From contig NC_064621.1 in NCBI RefSeq assembly GCF_023898315.1, forward strand, positions 130,694,521-130,758,520: DNA of 64,000 nucleotides, read 5' to 3'. The position numbers and the translations under genes are program-made. The notes under the pieces were generated by a model. It saw only the letters and a program-made list of their open reading frames with translations. It made no database searches and was not told the origin of the DNA. Positions 9,229 to 20,969 of this stretch are shown one piece after another (the first letter of the stretch is position 1; each line of letters begins with the position of its first letter). Source of the stretch: Schistocerca nitens. Taxonomy: Eukaryota; Arthropoda; Insecta; Orthoptera; Acrididae.

Positions 9229-11538
9229 CAGGATGTTGTTGACCGGATAATGTAAATCGAGGTCTGCACCCTACCGGGTGCTTCGTATTTGTATATTTTA
9301 TAATACTACACTTACATCCGATCTTGTGGTCTTGCCCAGTCATCTTTCTTAACTGGTCGACCGATCGTTATGTAATTTGTACTGTATGGGATTTCTGTGC
9401 TTGTAGTTGATGTTAGCGAATGGGTTAATGATTTATACTGATGTCTAGGTTTTGTTATGAACGGAAGAACTTGCCCACAGTATTCGTCTTTGCTTATAAT
9501 CAGGGTGTTATTGTTAGTGTAATTAGGTGGGGAGTGACCACAGTTGTTCGACTGTTGTAGAAAGTTAGGCCGACTTCGTTTACTCGTCGTAATGGTTGTG
9601 TTGGGCACGTCGACTAAGTGATGACTGCCTGCTGATGTAAGAGCATTCACACGATCACTACCTGTTCTCCACTGACCATATTTGTCGCAAGACACTGGCA
9701 GACACCACCACTTCGGTAATTACGGTAACGTCCACTACTTGAGGTCTTCGGCAGCGTAGAAACAGCAGAATAAAAAACCGGTTACCGGCGTAAATTTTCT
9801 ATCGGAAAGAGACTGCGGCCTGCGATCGCCTCACAGGCGACAGGCGCCGCCGAACGCTTCCACACCGCCCCCCCCCCCCCCACCCTGCGGTCTTTAAGAC
9901 CTCATTAGAAAACTTCTTGTATATCTTTCACGGGGAGGGAACGCTCTTTTCCCTGTCGAGGAAATTACTGAGACCCTAAGACGTTAATTGCTCCGCGTCC
10001 TTGCCCATTGTGTTCTTCGCACAAAATTAATGTCCTGTCTCATTAGTATTTCTCGTTTTCTTTTGTCGGAGACGCCTTCTCCTTTCCTCTCCGCCCAGTC
10101 TGCGGGTTAATTTCCCCTCTTAGCGGGAGCGCACTTCCACAGTCGTACTTTATTTTTCACTTCCCACCGGCGGAGCCATACAGCATTTGCAACCACTCAT
10201 TTAGTGGGTCGTGCACCTGATACCGACTTCCTCGGATTACATCCTCTGGTACTACTAATGCATTTACGTGCAATAGAAGCCAGCTGAAGGACTCGTGCCT
10301 TTCTTTGTCAACATCGTTCCTAGAAGTAACAGTCCAACCTCACCGAAGACAGATTTAATCACTCAGTCAACTAGTACTATGAATATGATCTTTTATTTAC
10401 ACACATACGCTGCATCACATTCAGCCTACAGTCAGTGATATTAGTCATATTACAGATTTGTCTACTCATAGAACTTGTCAGAAAATAAAAACTTAATGCG
10501 AAGTCAACTTACGTCAAAACAGATTCCAAGTTCAGCACCAAATCCAGCCTCATCTAACTTTATGGAATGTACCAAAGGAATGCAAGTGCGTGAGAGACTA
10601 CGTCAAAACAAATTAAAATATGAGATCATTATAATACAATCTCTTTAATGACGTATCAGATCTACTCAATTTCTAGTGTGACGTACTAACTGACCTACTA
10701 GTCTGATAGATAAAGTAGCAAGTTGTGATGCAAGAGCATTTGTCGGAGCGCATGTATTACTGGCAATAGCCCTAACAGGAATCAGCAGGTGATGGATATT
10801 CTAAAGGCTGTATAATACGAACAACAAAGGTACGGAGTTTTGTAGTTGCTCATCTAATGTTTGTGAAGGTTACACTAAAAATAACATCTGGCACTGGCCA
10901 CCTTGCAATGGGTCTAGCTCTTCACTGTGAAAGTTGTTTTCTGCCTGCGCCACCTTTTGATTCCTACGTCAACGCAGCCACAAACACCAAGGGTTTACAC
11001 TGGCATGAACAGCGATTTGTCATTGTATTTGAGTCTTACAAAAAATAGAGTGTTCATATAATATGAGGAAGTCCTGATGAACATTAAAGTTAAAAACAGG
11101 ATTCAAACACAAATGGTTTTTATTTTCAAAGAAACCAGTAAATTGCTGATTATCCTTACTGTCATGCTTCAGTTATCAGCTAAAATTCCATAATCAAGGA
11201 TGGAGTCATATTGTCACGTATGATCCAGAATTAAGGGATAGTTGCAATAGGTCATCACAAGAATAACTATTTGCACTGATTGTACGTTTATAAAATTTTC
11301 GTTAAGTTGTACTCCACAGGTTGGATACGACATTTTACTCTATACCACCAAAACACTGTAAAATTTTTATTATGTTGCATCGAATTCGGACAGATAATAC
11401 CGGCTTAAGGCGGACTGCAAGTCTCAAAAGCTCTACACCATTTGTTCATTATTGTAAACTGTGTTAGAACGTAGTTAGTGCGCCTGGCGTACGCCAAGTT
11501 TAGTGAGCACACACGAAGTAAGGAGGAGCTTAGAAAAG
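9229..11538. other. Unassigned 2.3 kb stretch
   Basis: No known element or gene is recognised. It holds an open but low-complexity minus-strand frame at 9312-9695 (127 codons, rich in S, T and N, no known motif), a run of C at about 9867-9880, and a moderately GC-rich segment at 9780-10200. The rest is AT-rich. It could be unique host sequence or unfamiliar repeats. Confidence 0.45.
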
Positions 11539-11554
11539 AGGGATCATATTTATA

Positions 11555-13437
11555 CAGGGTGGTCCATTGATAGTGACCGGGCCAAATATATCACGAAATA
11601 AGCATCAAACGAAAAAATTACAAAGAATGAAACTCGGCTAGCTTCAAGGGGAAACCAGATGGCGCTATGGTTGACCCGCTAGATGGCGCTGCCATAGGTC
11701 AAACGTATATCAACCGCGTTTTTTTTAATAGGAACTCCCATTTTCTATTACATATTCGTGTAGTACGTAAAGAAATATGAATGTTTTAGTTGGACCACTT
11801 TTTTCGCTCTGTGATAGATAGCGCTGTAATGATCACAAACGTATAAGTACGTGGTATCACGTAACATTCCGCCAGTGCGGACGGTATTTGCTTCGTGACA
11901 CATTACCCGTATTAAAATGGACCTTTTACCAATTGCGGAAATGGACGATATCGTGTTGATCTATGGCTATTGTGATCAAACTGCCTAACTGGCGTGTGCG
12001 ATACATGCTGCTCGGTGTCCTGTACATCATTCAAGTGTCCCGACCGGTCGCCGGATAGTTACGTTATTTAGGGAAACAGGAAGTGTTCAGCCACATGTGA
12101 AACGTCAACCACGACCTGCAACAAATGATGATGCCCAAGTACGTGTTTTAGCTGCTGTCGCGGCTAATCCGCTCATCAGTTGCAGACAAATTGGGCGAGA
12201 ATCGCGAATCTCAAAAACGTCGGTGTTGAGAATGCTACATCACCATCGATTGCACCCGTACCATATTTCTATGCACCAGGAATTGCATGGCGACGACTTT
12301 GAACGTAGTGTACAGTTCTGTCACTGGGCAGAAGAGAAATTACGGGACTATGAAAGATTTTTTGCACGCGTTCTATTTAGCGACGAAGCGTCATTCACCA
12401 ACGGCGGTAACGTAAACCATCATAATATGCACTATCGGGCAACGGAAAATCCACGATGGCTGCGACAAGTGGAACAACAGCGGACCTTGGCGGATTAATG
12501 TTTGGTGCGGCATTATGGGAGGAAGGATAATTGGTCCCCATTTTATGGATGGCAATCTAAATGGTGCAACGTATGCTGATTTCCTACGTAATGTTCTACC
12601 GATGTTACTACAAGATGTTTCACTGCATGACAGAATGGCGATGTACTAACAATATGATGGATGTCCGGCACATAGCTCGCGTGCGGTTGAAGAGGTATTG
12701 AATACCATATTTCATGACAGGTGTATTGGTCGTCGAAGCACCATACCATGGCCCGCACGTTCACCGGATCTGACGTCCCCGGATTTCTTTCTGTGGGGAA
12801 TGTTGAAGGATATTTGCTATTGTGATCCACCGACAACGCCTGAAAATGTGCCTCAGCACATTGGCAATGCATGTGCGAACATTGCGGAAGGCGAACTACT
12901 CCCTGTTAGAAGGAATGTCGTTACACGAATTGCCAAATGCATTGAGTTTGACGGACATTATTTTGAGCATTTATTGCATTAATGTGGTATTTACAGTAAT
13001 CACGCTGTAACAGCATGTGTTCTCAGAAATGATAAGTTCACAAAGGTACATGTGTCACATTGGAACAACGGAAATAAAATGTTCAAACGTACCTGCATTC
13101 TGTATTTTAATTTAAAGAACCTACCGTTCGTCTAAAATTGTGCGTCATACGTTTGTGACTATTACAGCGCCGTCTATCACAAAGCGAAAAAAGCGGTCCA
13201 ACTAAAAGATTCATATTTCTTTACGTACTGCACGAATACGTAATAAAAAATGGGGGTTCCTATTTAAAAAAACGCAGTTGATATTCGTTCGACCTATGGC
13301 AGCGCCATCTAGCGGGCCAACCATAGCGCCATCTGGTTTCCCGCTTCAAGCTAGACACGTTTCGTTCTTTGTAGTTTTTTCATTTGACGCTTATTTCGTG
13401 AGATATTTGGCCCAGTCACGATCAATGGACCACCCTG
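11555..13437 (+). mobile_element. Mariner-like (DD41D group) transposon with ~290 bp terminal inverted repeats
   Basis: The ends start CAGGGTGGTCCATTGAT at 11555 and mirror it at 13437, each next to TA. Similarity between the arms continues for about 290 bp (to about 11850 and from about 13140) with scattered differences. The mirror symmetry also continues outward for 16 bp on each side, to 11539 and 13453. The inside holds one broken transposase gene on the plus strand. Confidence 0.93.
11917..12982 (+). pseudogene. DD41D-type mariner-like transposase, inactivated
   Basis: The start is ATG at 11917 (MDLLPIAEMDD). An in-frame stop lies at 11986-11988, a frameshift near 12485, and another stop near 12648 just before the second catalytic block. 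Blocks in order are helix-turn-helix (about 12040-12240), FSDEASF (first D, about 12388-12408), YDGCPAH (second D, about 12655-12675) and SPDLTSPDFFLWG (third D, about 12766-12800). By my count 41 residues separate the second and third D, the spacing reported for the rosa/Visitor-type mariners. It ends YFEHLLH before the stop at 12980-12982. Native length would be about 350 residues. Confidence 0.88.
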
Positions 13438-13453
13438 TATAAATATGATCCCT

Positions 13454-13856
13454 ATGACTTTTTGCCAACTTGGTGTAAATTAGCATACCGACGGACCGCC
13501 ACTGTATCGTCAAGCAAAGCTTGTCTTTAGCCGGCAGTACTGGTGCAGGCACGTTTCGTCAGCTTATCGGTATTCTGCCGATGTAATATTTTCAAGCGCA
13601 GGCTATGCTTGTACTTACAGTACCCGTTCATTTATTCTGAAGTGGCTCAGTGTTCTCAGTGGGGTAAAGTCTTCGACTGTATCCGGTGTCGAAAATATCT
13701 AGTCCGCAGAACAGCCAACCACGCTGACCACCAACCTACGAATTAGCACATAACCTCACAGCCTTCCACGTTCAGCTGGAAGAAAACAAGGAGACACCGG
13801 AAGAAATACATACCTGAACATAAATGCTAAAACATATCTGAGATTTATACCATACG
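13454..13856. other. Unassigned sequence
   Basis: Nothing recognised; only short chance frames. Confidence 0.5.
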
Positions 13857-14217
13857 CACGAAAAGCGGAAAAACAGTGTCCACGAAGTCAGTACGCGGGC
13901 GAAAGTGTGTGGTGCGTGACAGACAGTCACTGAAGAGGACTGAGACGAAAAATGATACGATGACATGCGAAAGTTATATCAGAACTGAATGTCGCACTCG
14001 CGAACCCTCTCTGCACCAAAACAACACGAAGGGAGCTTCAGAACCAGAGAATTGCAGAGCGAGCTGGAATTTCAAAATCACTCATCAGTGATGCAAATGC
14101 CCGTAACGGAACAACGCCGTGCCGAAGCCATAAAACCTGCTCTATATAGCAATGGAAGAAATTCATTTCGTTGAACGAGTCTTGTTTTACATCGTTTCCT
14201 ACTTTTGGCCGAACTTA

Positions 14218-15745
14218 CAGGGTGTTTCAAAAATGACCGGTATATTTGAAACGGCAATAAAAACTAAACGGGTAGCGATAGAAATACACCGTTTGTTGTA
14301 ATATGCTTGGGACAACAGTACATTTTCAGGCGGACAAACTTTCGAAATTACAGTAGTTACAATTTTCAACAACAGATGGCGCTGCAAGTGATGTGAACGA
14401 TATAGAAGACAACGCAGTCTGTGGGTGCGCCATTCTGTACGTCGTCTTTCTGCTGTAAGCGTGTGCTGTTCACAACGTGCAAGTGTGCTGTAGACAACAT
14501 GGATTTTTCTGGTGTTGGAATTCCACCGCCTAGGACACAGTGTTGTTGCAACACGACGAAGTTTTCAACGGAGGTTTAATGTAACCAAAGGACCGAAAAG
14601 CGATACAATAAAGGATCTGTTTGAAAAATTTCAACGGACTGGGAACGTGACGGATGAACGTGCTGGAAAGGTAGGGCGACCGCGTACGGCAACCACAGAG
14701 GGCAACACGCAGCTAGTGCAGCAGGTGATCCAACAGCGGCCTCGGGTTTCCGTTCGCCGTGTTGCAGCTGCGGTCCAAATGACGCCAACGTCCACGTATC
14801 GTCTCATGCGCCAGAGTTTACACCTCTATCCATACAAAATTCAAACGCGGCAACCCCTCAGCGCCGCTACCATTGCTGCACGAGAGACATTCGCTAACGA
14901 TATAGTGCACAGGATTGATGACGGCGATATGCATGTGGGCAGCATTTGGTTTACTGACGAAGCTTATTTTTACCTGGACGGCTTCGTCAATAAACAGAAC
15001 TGGCGCATATAGGGAACCTAAAAGCCCCATGTTGCAGTCCCATCGTCCCTGCATCCTCAAAAAGTACTGGTCTGGGCCGCCATTTCTTCCAAAGGAATCA
15101 TTGGCCCATTTTTCAGATCCGAAACGATTACTGCATCATGCTATCTGGACATTCTTCGTGAATTTGTGGCGGTACAAACTGCCTTAGACGACACTGCGAA
15201 CACCTCGTGGTTTATGCAAGATGGTGCCCGGCCACATCGCACGGCCGACGTCTTTAATTTCCTGAATGAATATTTCGATGATTGTGTGATTGCTTTGGGC
15301 TATCCGAAACATACAGGAGGCGGCGTGGATTGGCCTCCCTATTCGCCAGACATGAACCCCTGTGACTTCTTTCTGTGGGGACACTTGAAAGGCCAGGTGT
15401 ACCGCCAGAATCCAGAAACAATTGAACAGCTGAAGCAGTACATCTCAACTGCATGTGAAGCTATTCCGCCAGACACGTTGTCAAAGGTTTCGGGTAATTT
15501 CATTCAGAGACTACGCCATATTATTGCTACACATGGTGGATATGTGGAAAATATCGTACTATAGAGTTTCCCAGTCCGCAGCGCCATCTGTTGTTGAAAA
15601 TTGTAACTACTGTAATTTCGAAAGTTTGTCTGCCTGAAAATGTACTGTTGTCCCAAGCATATTGCAACAAACGGTGTATTTCTGTCGCTGCTCGTTTAGT
15701 TTTTATTGCCGTTTCAAATATACCGGTCATTTTTGAAACACCCTG
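14218..15745 (+). mobile_element. Mariner-like transposon with 168 bp terminal inverted repeats
   Basis: TA at 14216-14217 and 15746-15747 flank CAGGGTGTTTCAAAAATG and its mirror. The inverted repeats span 14218-14385 and 15578-15745 and differ at only a few positions, which points to a fairly recent insertion. It sits inside the Tc1-like gene at 13857-16235 and carries a broken transposase gene. Confidence 0.95.
14499..15564 (+). pseudogene. Mariner-like transposase, lightly damaged
   Basis: An ATG at 14499 is out of frame with the homologous frame from about 14512, so an early frameshift is likely. The rest reads well: helix-turn-helix RRSFQRRFNVTKGP (about 14548-14590), a GRPR hook (about 14675), FTDEAYF (first D, about 14950-14970), then two stops (15010-15012 and 15019-15021) and a frame change before KVLVWAAISSKGIIGPF. 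QDGARPHR (second D, about 15220) and MNPCDFFLWGH (third D, about 15355) follow, ending VENIVL at 15564. By my count 47 residues separate the second and third D, longer than in the DD41D copies because of an insert around YPKHTGGG. Confidence 0.85.
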
Positions 15746-16334
15746 TACATCCCATGAGTGAAACTTCAAGGGGGTTTGGTGAGAGGCACCCATATTGTGG
15801 TATTCCATGGATAGTACGGTTACTCTGCGAGGCCGCATTACTGTCGAGGAGTATTTGACCATTTTGGTTGATCAGATCCATCCCATCGTAGAATGTTCGT
15901 CCCCCAGTGGTGATACTGTGTTCCAAGATTACAGGACCCCTTTTCACACAGCTCTCATCACTCAGAATTGGTTCTGTGAGTACGTGGGTGAATTTTCGCA
16001 TCCTCCCTGTCCACCGCATTCACCAGACTTCAATATTACTGAGTCTTTGTAGTCTACCTTGGAGAGAAAGTGTGTCATAACTATCCACCCCAATCATCAG
16101 TTATCTGAACTTGACAGTATTTTGCAGAAGGAATGGTATAAGATTCTCTTGGAAACCATAACGACCTTTATCCTTACATTCCGAGGTGATCTGGAAGCTG
16201 TTTTGAATGTCTACTGTTTTACCACGCCACATTAGGCACGGTAATGTTTTACATTTGGGTCTGTAGGTCTGCACATAACATACTTGTTGAAAGGTCTCTT
16301 TTTGTTATAGGAAGGCGAAGACATAATACCTGAG

Positions 16335-16568
16335 AAAGATGATGATGCTTCGTTTGTGGGGCGCTCAACTGAGCGGTCATCAGCGCCCGTACAGAGTCAC
16401 AATTTTTTCACAGTCCAATTTCGCCACTGTCACGAATGATGATAAAATGATGAGGACAACACAAACACCCAGTCCCCGGGCAGAGAAAATTCCCAACCCG
16501 GCCTGGAAACAAACCCGTGACCCAGTGATTCGGAGGCAGCAACGCTAGCCAATAGACCGTGAGCTGCG
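16335..16568 (-). mobile_element. SINE, family D (tRNA-headed)
   Basis: On the minus strand it begins with a decayed tRNA-like head near 16568 (GCTCACGGTCTATTGGCTAG; B box GTCACGGGTTTGTTTCC). The body contains GGGTGTTTGTGTTGTCCTCA and ends in ATGATG-type repeats at the left. Related copies lie at 22688-22925, 40345-40584, 56759-56933 and 62273-62539. No clear target duplication was found. Confidence 0.75.
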
Positions 16569-17029
16569 TACACCTTAGATGGAGCCGTGCCTACTAACGC
16601 ACTACCAGATTCTGCAGCACGAATAAACATTTGAGTTGGTATCTACAATATTTTATGCTTTCTCGCGGTTATGTTAATAATCAAGTGTGTTACATAAATT
16701 TATTCATTTTTTTGACGAAAGTGTAGAACGAACGATACTGAAAGGAGAATCATTTAACGTCTAAAGCTATTCTCTGCTATTAATCAACTTACTGAAACAC
16801 GTTGTAAAGTCTACCGTTACCTGTATTTTCAGTCGGATAATTCGAGGCATAATTACTGGTTGCCTATCTAATGTCTTCCAGGGGCTACAAAAAAAGTTCA
16901 GTATATTATACAGTTATTGACGGAACAGAAAAAGTTTAAACGTTGTCATAATCTATTCACTAAGAAATTTAATTTTTTGTTAAAGGCTTAACAGAATAAG
17001 CCACATGGAACGATTAGAATCTCTGTATA
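16569..17029. other. Unassigned AT-rich sequence
   Basis: Nothing recognised. Confidence 0.5.
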
Positions 17030-18260
17030 TATAGGGTGACAATTATTAAACTACACAAAAAAATCTAAATTAGTTACGAAGTATGGTGTGCACACACTTT
17101 ATTCAACATGTAAACATCACTACAGATGTTTGGATATAGGTTATGACATGTTCGATATACCAGGCATCATTGACGATGATGTGACGCTGACAAATAGCGA
17201 AATTCTGCATGAACCGCTGAAGTGTCGGAAACTTGGTGCTGTCATTGACCTCTGAATGGCTGGTTTCAGCTCAGCTATGGTTCTGGGGTTATTGCTGTAC
17301 ACCTTGTCTTTAATATCGCCCCAACAATAGGAGTCGCATGTGTTCAGATCCGAAGAATATGGCGACTAATCGAGGCCCATGCCAGTAGTCTGTCCTTAAA
17401 TGCTCCTCCAGGACATGAGACATACTCCTGCTTCGATGGGGTCGAGCTCCATCTTGCGTGGACCACATCTTGTCGAAATCGCGGTCACTTTGGATAATGG
17501 GGATGAAATCATCTTCCAAAACCTTTACGTACCGTTCGGTAGCCATCGTGCCATCAAGGAATACCGCACCGATTATTTCCCGACTGGACACTGCTCACCA
17601 CACAGTCATCCGTTGAGGGTGAAGAGACTTCTCGATCGCGAAATACGGATTCTCAGTCCCCCAAATGCACCAGTTTTGCTTGTTGACGAACCCATCCAAA
17701 CGAAAGTGGGCTTCGTCGCTAAACCAAACCATATTCATATCAAAGTCCTGTTCGTCAATTCTGTGGATAACAGGGTTAACGAAACACAATCGCTGTTCCA
17801 TGGCCATGGAGCTTGATGCCTCATGGGTTTGAATTTTGTATGGGAAAAGATGCAGGTCTTTAACAACGATTTGTGTCTCCCAGTTGGTTCCCTCCTGTTG
17901 TGCAGCTCGTCTGTTCGATTTCCTGGGCTTGGTCTGAAACACAGCGCATGTCTTCTCGATGTTTTCAGGCTTTTTCACCCTTTTTGGACGACCTAAATTG
18001 CCAATTTTCTCATGACGAACACTACGTGTCCCCTCAAAATTGTGAATGACATTCTTGATTGTTAGCACACTTGGATCGGCTGTTTTCAGCTTGAACTCGG
18101 TTGCAAACTTTCTTTGAGCAGCAATGGATATGTTATCGCTCGCACAGTAGGCCTTCACAAGCGCTATACGCTCGGACACGCTGTAAGATGACATTTTCAC
18201 GTGCAAATGGCCGACGACAACAAAGCGCGTACCCATGCGCGTACTAATTCCTATCATGCT
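17030..18260 (-). mobile_element. Mariner-like element, decayed
   Basis: The left end reads TATAGGGTGACAATTATT (about 17030), a typical mariner-like terminus next to TA. The right terminus could not be placed exactly; the sequence after 18200 shows no good mirror of the left end. It contains a minus-strand transposase pseudogene related to the one at 14499-15564. Confidence 0.7.
17103..18194 (-). pseudogene. Mariner-like transposase, one clear nonsense codon plus a decayed 3' half
   Basis: The ATG at 18194 (MSSYSVSERIALV) is chosen because it matches the family N terminus; the frame is open further upstream to 18257. Helix-turn-helix blocks occupy about residues 5-110. First catalytic block: FSDEAHF. 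After it come FVNKQNWCIWGTENP and a stop at 17595-17597 where the family has W. In the same frame follow QDGARPHR (second D) and a frameshifted remainder in which the third catalytic block is lost. C-terminal traces (QRHIIVNDAWYIEHV) run to a stop at 17103-17105. Confidence 0.8.
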
Positions 18261-18779
18261 CCGCAGCCAACCGTCCTAACGCAAATTGTTAAGATATTTT
18301 GACGATTTTATTTCATATAGGTCAGAGAGTGTTACCCTGCATCTTCAGTCAGCGTAACTCATGGCACGCAAATTATTCACCAGTAGTTGTGAATGACACC
18401 ACTGTTACTCCCAAAAAGTTTACACATATTTCAGACATTTCCATGTTTTTCCCTCGTTTACGAAACTCACAAAATAATGAAAGGAACAAAATTGTCGGTA
18501 ACTGAATTTTCACTGTCTATTCAGTAAGATTGCAGTACTAGGCATAACGCTTTAATTTATTGCTTCTCCAGTACCTGCTCTGTTCGAAACAAATTTTGCA
18601 TACAGTATCTGTACATACCACAGAAAGCACCTGCAAAAAAATATCATTGTGCTACACATAATTCGGGAGATGCGAAGTTTTCAACATGTTATTTCGATTC
18701 TTTAAAGAAACAGCGAAGGGAATTTACTCGTTTTTCACTAAAACGTAATATGCTCGGCAGACAATATGTATGATAATCG
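18261..18779. other. Unassigned AT-rich sequence
   Basis: Nothing recognised beyond short chance frames. Confidence 0.5.
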
Positions 18780-19121
18780 GCCCCTCCCGCTGGAGGTTCG
18801 AGTCTTCCCTCGGGCATGGGTATGTGTGTTGGTTCAAATTGCTCTGAGCACTATTGGACTTAACTTCTGAGGTCATCAGTCCTCTAGAACTTAGAACTAC
18901 TTAAACCTAACTAGCCTAAGGACATCACACACATCCATGCCCGAGGCAGGATTCGAACCTGCGACCGTAGCGGTTGCGCGGTTTCACACTGTAGCGCCTA
19001 GAACCGCTCGGCCACCACGGCCGGCGGTATGTGTGTTGTTCTTAGCATAAGTTAGTTTAAATTAGTGTAAGTAGTGTGTAAGTCTAGGGACCGATGACCT
19101 CAGCAGTTTGGTCCCTTAAGA

Positions 19122-19122
<1 letters not shown>
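18780..19122 (+). mobile_element. SINE, family E, interrupted by a family A SINE
   Basis: The two halves (18780-18830 and 19038-19122) join into one SINE: a truncated head with GGTTCGAGTCTTCCC, then CTCGGGCATGGGTATGTGTGTT, and a body ending GACCTCAGCAGTTTGGTCCC followed by an (AC)n run. The interruption is a minus-strand family A SINE with a 12 bp duplication. Confidence 0.88.
18831..19025 (-). mobile_element. SINE, family A, inserted in SINE E
   Basis: Flanked by GGTATGTGTGTT at 18819-18830 and 19026-19037. It has a full tRNA-like head on the minus strand (GGTGGCCGAGCGGTTCTAGG A-box region, GCAGGTTCGAATCCTGCC B box) and the usual tail. Confidence 0.93.

Positions 19123-19166
<44 letters not shown>
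19123..19166. repeat. (AC)n microsatellite at a SINE tail
   Basis: About 20 AC units directly follow the 3' end of the family E SINE. They probably grew from the SINE tail. Confidence 0.95.
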
Positions 19167-19167
<1 letters not shown>

Positions 19168-19502
19168 ATTACGGTATTTACTAACTAGAATCTTATTCTA
19201 GCATCTTTTAGCATCACAGAATCAGTTTTTTGCGCCATAATGTTACAGTTCCGTTGTTCTTTTGTTACTGTGTATTGCACTGACGGGCGTGCTGTAAATT
19301 TTAGTCAAAAGTGAGAAAACAGAAAAAATAACACAATATTTAGGGCCCGTATGGAAGGTCCCGAAGTGCGAAACCTGATCACCAGTACAGTCGCCATACC
19401 TCTCACTCATGAAACTAGTTTATTTTCCGGTGACAGTAGAAAGGGATAATTTTCAAAATAACGAAAGAGTGACCGTGTCTAATTGTACTTCAGCTTTTCC
19501 AA
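19167..19502. other. Unassigned sequence
   Basis: Nothing recognised. Confidence 0.5.
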
Positions 19503-19990
19503 CAAAACTGAAATACATCTACATCCACACCCATATTTCACCACTCACCTTATGGTGTATATCGGAGGGTGCTTCGTGTACCCCTCTCACTCTGCCCTTT
19601 TCTGTTCCACGCGCGAAAGGTGGACAGGATGAACGTTTGTTGGTTAGCTTTCGTGGGACCTACACAATAATTCGCAAGATACATGTAGAAGGATTCAATA
19701 TATGCACTGTGTGTTCAAGGAACGTAAACTCTCGGAATTTTAGCAGTAAACCACACGATGATGCAGAATGCCTGTTGCAGCGTCTACTACGATAGTTACA
19801 TGAGCATCTCCGTGACACTTTCACGCTTACTAAACAGATTTGTCACGAAGCTCTCAGCTTTTATTTGGATCTTGTGCTTTTCCTCTATCAGCTGCATTTG
19901 GTAAAGTGTCCAGTATTGTGAGCAATATTGAACTATCGTTCGATCGTAGACTTGAGGATTCTTCCACTGAATCACAGTTGGCAACAGTGT
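19503..19990 (-). pseudogene. Jockey-like LINE 3' fragment, heavily decayed
   Basis: The 3' end lies at the left (complement of GTAGATGTA at 19508-19521). Minus-strand remnants of the family C terminus include YDRTIVQYCSQYWTLYQ (about 19905-19955) and FVTNLFSKRESVTEM (about 19803-19847). The remaining 3' part is saturated with stops. The 5' limit near 19990 is uncertain. Confidence 0.75.
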
Positions 19991-20779
19991 TACGTGCGAT
20001 TAGTTTCCTGTTGTCCTTCCACTCCGCACGCATACTCCCGGATGAAAATCGCACTTATAGCACTAGTTTATCAGTTGCAGCGGTTACATGTTTTAAAAAG
20101 TACGTCCTTACGCATCGCAGTGTTTTGTTCATTTAGGTACTCCCTGTCAGCACGGGAAGTGAACTCACGCGCTCTCTAATGTAGTTTGTGACGGAATGGG
20201 GAAAGCAGGGCGAGGCGCCCACATGCCACTACTATACGTCAGGTGCTGGAGTGAGGCGCCCGTCCCACGCAGACATGTGGCTGCCGTTTGACCGCTCCCC
20301 GAGGTCCGTCTGGTTATTACGGTGCGCGGGGAGCTTAACAACCCATTGTGTGAAGGATGCGCACGTTCCGCTCTTATTCCAGTCCTGACACAGCCCTTCC
20401 CGAATACGTATGTTTATTCATGGACGGGCGTCCGTGTTGGCCAACATCTGGGATCCCAGCAGCTGTTGATGCCGGACAGGAAGAATGCGTGGCGTTGCTC
20501 CGCCCACTGAGAGAGCTGGTAGCTGGCGTGGGCCGAGTAACACGCCAGCTAGTCATCCTTGTGAACACAACTTCTGCAGCGTAATCTTCGTCTTCGAACT
20601 GCAGCGCAGCTGTATGAAGACATGTCGCGACTGGGCAGCTGTCGGTAGGACAGAATGTATAGCCCCTATAATCAACGAAATTAACATCACATTTCTTGTC
20701 AGCCGTTTCAGTATACTACAAAATTCACGTTATCGAAGTCCCCATAGCAAAGATGAAAGAAAGAAAAATTATGATTTAA
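19991..20779. other. Unassigned, partly GC-rich sequence
   Basis: No element is recognised. 20180-20600 is clearly richer in GC than the surroundings, with several overlapping short open frames (60-110 codons) but no known domain. It is one of the few candidates here for unique host sequence. Confidence 0.4.
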
Positions 20780-20969
20780 GGCGCGGCGACAGCGATGCCA
20801 TTGGAGACAGACCGTAAGCTCTGCATGATTCAAGGATGCGGAAGGAAATGGGCCGTGCCATTTTGACGGAATCGTCCATGCATTTGCCTTGACTAATTTA
20901 AGAAAACCGCGAAAAACCTAAATTTAGATGGCTGTACACGAATTTGAACCGTCGTCCTCCCAAATGCGA

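Larger units (their letters stand above)
13857..16235 (+). pseudogene. Tc1-like transposase split by another transposon
   Basis: The left part (13857-14217) gives a second helix-turn-helix reading with SLISDANAR (about 14083-14108), followed by WKKFISLNES, a decayed first catalytic block (about 14154-14185). The right part (15746-16235) continues with RITVEEYLTILVDQIHP (about 15833-15885), a decayed second block QDYRTPFHT (about 15924-15950), SPDFNITESL (third acidic residue, about 16021-16050) and the usual C-terminal helices. The 1528 bp between them is a mariner-like element inserted at TA. The host gene was probably already decaying, as stops lie on both sides. Confidence 0.75.

Noticed and set aside
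9312-9695. 127-codon minus-strand frame
   Set aside because: Low complexity (S, T, N) with no motif and no gene context; kept only as a note in the unassigned stretch.
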